From JACOND01 sp051011135 (GTDB lineage Bacteria > Bdellovibrionota > Bdellovibrionia > Bdellovibrionales > UBA1609), in the NCBI GenBank assembly GCA_051011135.1, contig JBPCUO010000034.1, positions 1-8,321 on the forward strand: 8,321 nucleotides of DNA. The letters are read 5' to 3'. The position numbers and the translations under genes are program-made. The notes under the pieces are model-generated. The model did not search any database. It saw only the letters and a list, made by a program, of their open reading frames with translations, and was not told where the DNA came from. Shown here piece after piece: positions 1-4,904 of the stretch (positions are counted from its first letter, which is position 1; every line of letters begins with the position of its first letter).

Positions 1-1281
1 GTTACAGCTGATACAGATTACTATTACCAACTACAAGTAACTGCTACAAATGCAGGAGTCTATACTCATACGATAAACCTATCTGAACTGGTTGCTCACG
101 CTCACGTGCCTCTTGCTGGAATCTTCAAAGATTCTACTAAAGATGGTTCAAGACTTGGAAGCATTACTACGAATCAAGCTATTGCTCGAGGAGAAGATGG
201 TGATACTTACGAGTTCTACTGGCGTATTACAGCTGATGCTGATTATGAGTTTACAGGACTTGGTAATGCAAATGTATTAGTATCTGTAGGAACTGGCTTA
301 GCTACTCTTACGGAAACGTTTACTGCAGAATATTATGAGATAAGATTTGCAGGAACTCTTGGAGTTGAAAATGTCGCTTGGACATACGAAGCAACTGGAA
401 GTGCTGTAGCAGACCCTGCTACTTCATTTACAGCTACGTATACGATAGACGGTGGTCCTTCTCAAACTTGGGTAGACGGAACTTCAATAGCTATTTCACC
501 TAACGGTGGAAATGTAACGGTTAGGATAACTCCTGACGGTTCTTACAGCGTTGTTTTAGGTTCAGCTACTGGAGATGCACTATTTAGTGGTGTGACTCCT
601 ATATCAGTGCCAAGTGGAGATGCAACTACTCACACGTTACCTATGAACAACTTTGACGGAACGGAAGCTACAAGTACGCAAGTGCTTCAAGTATTCCCTC
701 TTGGAAGTAGTTCACCGATAAATAGATTGACGTTCAGATATACTCAAGAAGTTTCTACTTCAACAAGTTCAGCTTCTACAAGTTCAGCTTCAACGAGTGT
801 AGCAACTACGTCTGCTTCTACGAGTGTTGCTTCAACAAGCATACCGACAACGTCTGCTTCTACAAGTGTAGCTACTACTTCATTTAGCACGTCAAGTGCT
901 TCTACGAGTATTCCTACTACAAGTGCAAGCACGTCTGTAGCACCTACAAGTTTTAGCACTTCAAGTGCTGCAACTACAAGTGCTTCTACAAGTGTTCCAA
1001 CAACGAGTGCTTCAACAAGTGTTGCGACAACGTCTGCCTCTACTTCAGTAGCTTCAACAAGTGTTTCTACTTCGGTAGCTTCTACAAGTGTTTCTACTTC
1101 GGTAGCTTCTACAAGTTTTAGTACAAGTACAGCTGCGTGTAACAACTATTCCTTTAGTGGAAGTGGAGGAGCATATACAAACTGTTCTGGAAGCACATCA
1201 ACTGCTTTTTCTTCAGGAACATATTGTGCTCAAAATGTATTTGGAGGTGGATGGGGTTCTGCAGGAAGTACCTGTACCTAA
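1..1281 (+). CDS. Phage surface/fibre-like protein, C-terminal part, with Ser/Thr repeat stalk (5' partial)
   Basis: The frame is open from the first base, so the gene begins upstream; a GTG at 106 should not be taken as its start. The visible 426 residues fall into three parts. Residues 1-250 are beta-prone, rich in T, V, G and D, and carry a recurring motif (VTADTDY at 1, ITADADY at 76, ITPDGSY at 176) that suggests repeated Ig-like or beta-sandwich modules. Residues 251-379 are about two-thirds Ser/Thr in short units such as TSASTSVAT. Residues 380-426 form a Gly/Ser-rich cap with four cysteines (C380, C395, C409, C425), the only cysteines in the visible part. I see this as a fibre, spike or adhesin-type virion protein, with the Ser/Thr tract as an extended stalk and possible O-glycan acceptor. 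The role is inferred from composition and from its place beside tail genes; no enzymatic motif is visible. It ends 17 bases before the next start. Confidence 0.75.
   Translation, partial: VTADTDYYYQLQVTATNAGVYTHTINLSELVAHAHVPLAGIFKDSTKDGSRLGSITTNQAIARGEDGDTYEFYWRITADADYEFTGLGNANVLVSVGTGLATLTETFTAEYYEIRFAGTLGVENVAWTYEATGSAVADPATSFTATYTIDGGPSQTWVDGTSIAISPNGGNVTVRITPDGSYSVVLGSATGDALFSGVTPISVPSGDATTHTLPMNNFDGTEATSTQVLQVFPLGSSSPINRLTFRYTQEVSTSTSSASTSSASTSVATTSASTSVASTSIPTTSASTSVATTSFSTSSASTSIPTTSASTSVAPTSFSTSSAATTSASTSVPTTSASTSVATTSASTSVASTSVSTSVASTSVSTSVASTSFSTSTAACNNYSFSGSGGAYTNCSGSTSTAFSSGTYCAQNVFGGGWGSAGSTCT
751..1137 (+). repeat. Ser/Thr-rich low-complexity coding repeat
   Basis: These 129 codons encode a degenerate repeat of units like TSASTSVAT, TSVASTSIP and TSFSTSSAS, with 87 Ser/Thr residues; the rest are almost only A, V, I, F and P. 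The nucleotide repeat is imperfect because Ser is written TCT, TCA, AGT or AGC and Thr ACA, ACG or ACT from copy to copy. This indicates that the protein pattern, rather than recent DNA duplication, is maintained over most of the tract. Such tracts in secreted or virion proteins usually act as flexible stalks and O-glycosylation sites; that function is inferred here. Confidence 0.9.
1060..1113 (+). repeat. Perfect 27-bp tandem repeat, two copies
   Basis: Bases 1060-1086 and 1087-1113 are identical and each encodes SVSTSVAST. A third partial copy continues for three bases (AGT) at 1114-1116. This is the only stretch in the Ser/Thr tract where the DNA itself, including synonymous positions, is perfectly duplicated, so it looks like a recent in-frame expansion by slippage or recombination. 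A change in copy number would lengthen or shorten the stalk by nine residues without a frameshift. Confidence 0.9.
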
Positions 1282-1298
1282 CATATAAAAATAGATTT

Positions 1299-1511
1299 AT
1301 GACTAATATAACTATGCCCGAGGTGAACGCTTTCGGGCAATGGTTGAATAGTGCCAAAGGATACGAAGGCTCTATATCAACTTCACATAGACCAGATGAC
1401 CACGGACCTCTTACAGACGATTTTCTGTTAGATATATTGAGCATTGAACTGCTTGACGAAACCATTATTTCTGACCCAACTGACCTTTGGAACGAATATG
1501 CTTCACAGTAG
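1299..1511 (+). CDS. Small acidic protein of unknown function (70 aa)
   Basis: I do not recognise this protein. It is 70 residues long and acidic, especially in the second half (TDDFLLDILSIELLDETII), which looks helical and amphipathic; it has no signal peptide, membrane segment or cysteine. The ATG at 1299 follows an A-rich leader (ATAAAAATAGATTT), and a second in-frame ATG at 1314 is an alternative start. The open frame extends upstream to about 1224, but that part lies inside the fibre gene and is unlikely to be translated. It sits 17 bases after the fibre gene, and its last 14 bases overlap the start of the glycosyltransferase, so it is probably co-translated with the enzyme group. It could be a chaperone, an adaptor for the glycosyltransferase or a minor virion protein; nothing in the sequence decides between them. 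Confidence 0.6.
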   Translation: MTNITMPEVNAFGQWLNSAKGYEGSISTSHRPDDHGPLTDDFLLDILSIELLDETIISDPTDLWNEYASQ

Positions 1512-2607
1512 ATTTGACCCAAAGAGAAAATATCTATCTTTCGACCATTGGTGTGGAGGGTGGAACAATATAAGACAGACCTACGAAGGTGCTGGAGTTG
1601 CAAGTATGGTTACTAACCGTATTTTGATACTTCCACCTGGCGGGTTCTGTATGCTTTTTTCAGACTTTGGAAATACAAGTAATGTATTTGATTGGTGGAG
1701 CCTCCAAGATAAGGAGGCTTTTATCAGTCAGTTTGAATGTATCGATTATAAAGACGTGCCGTATTACCAGAAGTTTTCTGGTGAGAAACATTTCTTTGAA
1801 GGGATTCATTCAGACAATAAGGTCGCTATTATCGAACTTGGTCATCCAACTAAAGACGAAATGAGAGCCGAAGAGTTCAACGTTGAGTTCTTAGCCTATG
1901 ATAAGGTTACAGACAAACAGGATTTTGAAGACTTTGCCCAGGAACGGTTTCAGGTTTCACTGAAATACGACCAGCAGTTTATTCATTTCCCAAGAAACTT
2001 CTATGCTCAGCCCATATACAACTTCTACTTACCAACTCAAGAGTTGCGTTTAGAAGCTATGGAAAGAGTTGAAAAAGGTTCACGATTTAGAAAAGAGTAT
2101 TACGATTTAGCTGAATCACTATTACCAAATGACTTTGATGCATTACATGTAAGACGAGGAGATTTTCTTCACGTTCACACGCCAATCATAAACGAGCAAT
2201 ATGACAAGCTTGCTGAAATGATTGAAGGTCGTGTTCGAAAGGACAGACCTTTGTATATTGCAACTGACGAAAAAGATAAAAGTGTTTTTGAAATATTAGA
2301 GGATGAGGATTACGATTTAGTTTTCCTTGACGATTTGAACAAAGATTTGACAGACCTTGAAGCTATAGCTATGGATATGATTATTCCAACGTATGCTGAA
2401 AGCTTTTTAGGCTCGAAAATATCAACATTTACTAACTACATAAATATTCAAAGAGGATATAAAGGAATGCCTGGAACTTCAGACATAGGAATAAACTATG
2501 ACTATAGTAACAGAAAACCTTATAAAAAACATCCTTGGGAAACTAATCAATATTTATGGGAAGTAATATTAGAAGATTATTGGTATGGACATAAAAAAAC
2601 AAACTAA
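1498..2607 (+). CDS. O-fucosyltransferase-like glycosyltransferase
   Basis: This 369-residue protein has the landmarks of the GDP-fucose O-fucosyltransferase / alpha-fucosyltransferase superfamily (GT-B fold). An N-terminal glycine loop GGWNN (20-24) is followed by a helix and strand ending ILILPP (42-47). The signature HVRRGDF (217-223) carries the Arg residues that bind the donor phosphates in the family. A PLYIATDE strand (251-258) and a C-terminal segment SKISTFTNYINIQRG (306-320) match the donor-site 'GS..STF...I...RG' pattern. There is no signal peptide or membrane segment, so it should act in the host cytoplasm before lysis. I chose ATG 1498 because the family-like sequence starts right after it; an upstream in-frame ATG at 1444 would add 18 residues lying wholly inside the preceding gene. 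It overlaps the previous gene by 14 bases and the carbamoyltransferase by 23, implying coupled translation. Donor sugar and acceptor are unknown; fucose is the family's usual donor, and the Ser/Thr stalk upstream is an attractive acceptor. Confidence 0.78.
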   Translation: MLHSRFDPKRKYLSFDHWCGGWNNIRQTYEGAGVASMVTNRILILPPGGFCMLFSDFGNTSNVFDWWSLQDKEAFISQFECIDYKDVPYYQKFSGEKHFFEGIHSDNKVAIIELGHPTKDEMRAEEFNVEFLAYDKVTDKQDFEDFAQERFQVSLKYDQQFIHFPRNFYAQPIYNFYLPTQELRLEAMERVEKGSRFRKEYYDLAESLLPNDFDALHVRRGDFLHVHTPIINEQYDKLAEMIEGRVRKDRPLYIATDEKDKSVFEILEDEDYDLVFLDDLNKDLTDLEAIAMDMIIPTYAESFLGSKISTFTNYINIQRGYKGMPGTSDIGINYDYSNRKPYKKHPWETNQYLWEVILEDYWYGHKKTN

Positions 2608-4120
2608 CCACGGTTACTTCGCTAAGCCAGCACCACTGAACACACTTGACGGACAGAGATTCAATCTGGGAATACATGGCTCTCACAATGGAGCTATTGC
2701 TATTTCTTATGGAGCTACTGTTTTAGAGGTTGTTGAGATAGAACGCTGGGTAAAAAAGAAGAACGCTGGTTTATTTCACTACTTTCCAGTTCCAAATCCA
2801 TTGGAAGTTTTAGACGAGATATTAGATTATTTCGAAGACAAATATGGAGCTAAGAACTACCACAATGCAATGGAGAACAGTTTTCCTCCTGAGCATTACA
2901 ACAAACTAAGAGCTGACAATATTCAGTTCGTTCCACATCACATAGCTCACGTATCAAACGTATTTTATCAGTCCAACGCAAGAAGGACTTTGAATATCAG
3001 TTTTGATGGTGGCTCGGATGACGGTTACTTCAATGTATTTGAAATAGACCGTGGAAGTGAACCGAGAAAAATAAAGAAATCCAACCACGACCTTTGTGTT
3101 GCTTATCAAGCAGCTGGTCATTATATTCCCGAAATCAAACAGGAAGATATCTGGTGGGGCAACTTGGTTTATTCAGGTAAAGTTATGGGCTTATCAGCCT
3201 ATGGTAAAAAAGATGAGAAACTGATTGAAAGAGTCAAGAAGTATTTCAAATCTGTAAGACAGATGTTTGTTGATAAAGCCTACGAAAAGTGGGAAGAGGA
3301 GTTTACTGATAAACTTTGGAAAGGACAGAAAGGACGAGACTTAGCGTTTGCAGTTCAATATGTCTTTGAAGAAAGATTCAAGGAACTCACTCAATATAAC
3401 ATTGAAAATAAAGATAATCGACAGCTGCAAATGTCAGGTGGTGGAGCAATGAATATTTTGAACAACTCAAACTATGACTCATTTGTCTCTCCCCAAGCTG
3501 ACGACAGAGGGATTGCGTTAGGATGCTTATTGCACCTACTGAGACCTAATAGAGCTTTAGAGACCGCTTATCTCGGTCCAGAGCCTTGGGATGCACTTCC
3601 AGAGGTGAAAGAGGAGATAACGACCTTAGACGTATCGAGAATGCTTGAGAAAGGCTTATTCGTTGGTCTAATCCAGGGTCGAATGGAATATGGAGCAAGA
3701 GCTCTTGGAAACCGTTCTATTTTGGCAAAACCAGGACCTGGAGTAAAGGACAAACTAAATGCTGATATAAAAAACAGAGAATCATTTAGACCCTTTGCTG
3801 CAGTAGTTCGTGCTGAGGATTTCGAAAGGTATTTTGAAGGAGAGAATCCAGAACAATATCAATGGATGACCCACAATGCTCGTTTCCGTAAAGGAAAGGA
3901 AGTTGAGGGAGTAGCTCACGTAGATGGAACTTGTAGAGTTCAGACCGTGACTAAAAAACAAAATCCTTTTTTATGGAGGATACTATTAGATACTCCAATA
4001 ATACTAAATACATCTTTCAATATTCAAGGTCAGCCGATTTTGAATACTTATGAGGATGCATTGAAAATGAAATCCAATACAGGATTAGACGAAGTAATAA
4101 CCGACAAATATAGATTATGA
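2585..4120 (+). CDS. Carbamoyltransferase, NodU/CmcH/TobZ family
   Basis: Members of this family make carbamoyl-adenylate from carbamoyl phosphate and ATP, then pass the carbamoyl group to a hydroxyl on a sugar, antibiotic or modified base. The 511 residues show the full motif series: GIHGSHNGAIAI (29-40), PHHIAHVSN (117-125), SFDGGSDDG (139-147), GKVMGLSAYG (198-207), SGGGAMN (284-290), QADDRGIALG (304-313), then the C-terminal YrdC-like part with QGRMEYGARALGNRSIL (364-380), RPFA (402-405), HVDGTCRVQTV (445-455) and LNTSFNIQGQPI (474-485). The metal-binding His/Asp set (H118/H119, H122, D141, D306/D307) and the N-terminal catalytic His (H34) are present. The usual HD pair at the N-terminus reads HN here. 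The length is a little short of the roughly 550-600 residues common in the family. It overlaps the glycosyltransferase by 23 bases and the next gene by 4 (ATGA), which suggests the enzymes act on one product. The substrate is unknown: a virion or surface glycan fits the neighbourhood, and 5-hydroxymethylcytosine in DNA is a known alternative for some viral homologues. Confidence 0.93.
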   Translation: MDIKKQTNHGYFAKPAPLNTLDGQRFNLGIHGSHNGAIAISYGATVLEVVEIERWVKKKNAGLFHYFPVPNPLEVLDEILDYFEDKYGAKNYHNAMENSFPPEHYNKLRADNIQFVPHHIAHVSNVFYQSNARRTLNISFDGGSDDGYFNVFEIDRGSEPRKIKKSNHDLCVAYQAAGHYIPEIKQEDIWWGNLVYSGKVMGLSAYGKKDEKLIERVKKYFKSVRQMFVDKAYEKWEEEFTDKLWKGQKGRDLAFAVQYVFEERFKELTQYNIENKDNRQLQMSGGGAMNILNNSNYDSFVSPQADDRGIALGCLLHLLRPNRALETAYLGPEPWDALPEVKEEITTLDVSRMLEKGLFVGLIQGRMEYGARALGNRSILAKPGPGVKDKLNADIKNRESFRPFAAVVRAEDFERYFEGENPEQYQWMTHNARFRKGKEVEGVAHVDGTCRVQTVTKKQNPFLWRILLDTPIILNTSFNIQGQPILNTYEDALKMKSNTGLDEVITDKYRL

Positions 4121-4764
4121 GCATTTATACAAGTCCAGACGGACATACTGTTTACGAAGAAAAAGACGGGAAGAAAACAAGAATCTCTCCCAAAGGAATA
4201 CTGGACCCAATCAAACTTGATATGGACTTCAGTAAATATTTACCACCTCACGCTGATTACAGCGTTCATAAAGGTAGCTGCATTAGTTACCAAACGAGGG
4301 AACAAAAAGACACCCGAGAAGATTACGGGAATGGGTTTGAACCATACGTTGAAGACAATACAATCATTCAACAAATATGGCATGACCCAAAGGACTTCAA
4401 AGAGATTGGAGAGAAGTTGGGAATCGATATTGTGACTGTTAGTTCAATATTGCAACCTCCAGGGAATACGATAACGATGCATAGAGATACATTCTTCAAA
4501 ATCAAGAAGGACCATTCAGATGACAAACGAACATTAGTTCGTGCTAATATCTTTATGGAGGCTTGGGAGCCTGGTCATCTTATTCAATACGAAGATATAT
4601 TTAGTCCTAAGAAAGCAAGGAATGACCGTTGGAAAACTGCTGACCACTGGAAAGCAGGTGAAGGTTATTTATGGGATTCAAAGGTTTTACACTTGAGCAC
4701 CAATGCTGGATTGAAAGACAAATATACAATGCAAATATCTGGATTTTATACTAAAGAAATATGA
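4117..4764 (+). CDS. Probable 2-oxoglutarate/Fe(II)-dependent dioxygenase-like protein
   Basis: The second half of this 215-residue protein looks like a double-stranded beta-helix oxygenase core. A leading PPGNTITMHRD (114-124) supplies an HxD pair (H122, D124). After the strand RANIFMEAWEPGHLIQYED (142-160) and a loop, GYLWDSKVLHLSTNAG (183-198) supplies the distal metal-type histidine H192, followed by KYTMQISG (202-209). This layout, 'PG..i..H.D ... G....w.....H...N.G...+y.l.i.g', matches 2OG/Fe(II) and aspartyl-hydroxylase-like proteins that are frequent in marine phages. The position normally held by the Arg or Lys that grips the 2-oxoglutarate carboxylate is K200 or K202. The N-terminal 100 residues are less recognisable. 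The start overlaps the carbamoyltransferase stop as ATGA, and its own stop overlaps the next ATG the same way. A role in hydroxylating a protein side chain or sugar is inferred; the cofactor and substrate are not proven by sequence. Confidence 0.68.
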   Translation: MSIYTSPDGHTVYEEKDGKKTRISPKGILDPIKLDMDFSKYLPPHADYSVHKGSCISYQTREQKDTREDYGNGFEPYVEDNTIIQQIWHDPKDFKEIGEKLGIDIVTVSSILQPPGNTITMHRDTFFKIKKDHSDDKRTLVRANIFMEAWEPGHLIQYEDIFSPKKARNDRWKTADHWKAGEGYLWDSKVLHLSTNAGLKDKYTMQISGFYTKEI

Positions 4765-4904
4765 GACAACTAATACAGCTGCTAAAGCTTTCTGATATAA
4801 ATCATTCAGAGACCATAGCTTTTGCAAAAGGCAAATATGAATATCCTTCAACTCTGAAGGGATTCTCTAAACTAATACGAAAATGGCAGAAGAAAGACAG
4901 GTAA
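4761..4904 (+). CDS. Small basic protein of unknown function (47 aa)
   Basis: This short ORF fills what would otherwise be a 118-base gap between the dioxygenase-like gene and the tape-measure gene. Its ATG overlaps the upstream stop (ATGA at 4761-4764) and its stop lies 22 bases inside the tape-measure gene, the same coupling seen elsewhere in this cluster. The product begins MRQLIQLLKLSDINHSE and ends GFSKLIRKWQKKDR: a helical, strongly basic peptide with no cysteine or membrane segment. I do not recognise it. Its position just before a tape-measure gene is where phages often encode tail-assembly chaperones, but it is shorter than those, so that role is speculative. The tight overlaps are the main argument that it is translated. 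Confidence 0.58.
   Translation: MRQLIQLLKLSDINHSETIAFAKGKYEYPSTLKGFSKLIRKWQKKDR

Noticed and set aside
751..1137. CRISPR-like or non-coding tandem array
   Set aside because: The repeat has no spacer pattern, is read through by a single open frame, and varies at synonymous positions.
744..1145. Long reverse-strand open frame (133 codons) rich in Val, Glu, Ala and Leu
   Set aside because: It is the antisense image of the Ser/Thr repeat; its own repetitiveness comes from that tract, and no other gene uses the reverse strand.
1138..1281. Diversity-generating retroelement variable region at the C-terminus of the fibre-like protein
   Set aside because: No reverse transcriptase or template repeat is in the window, and the segment is not enriched in AAY codons in the way variable regions usually are.
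1282..1298. Terminator or promoter in the 17-base gap after the fibre gene
   Set aside because: No hairpin with a T-run and no convincing promoter elements fit in this space.
1444..1497. Upstream start for the glycosyltransferase
   Set aside because: It would add 18 residues fully inside the preceding gene; the ATG at 1498 gives the overlap length usual in this cluster.
1154..1603. Reverse-strand open frame of 149 codons
   Set aside because: It crosses the ends and starts of three well-supported forward genes and has no family-like sequence.
1299..2607. Frameshift fusing the 70-residue ORF to the glycosyltransferase
   Set aside because: The GT has its own start, there is no clear slippery heptamer at the overlap, and the 70-mer shows no similarity to a GT N-terminus.
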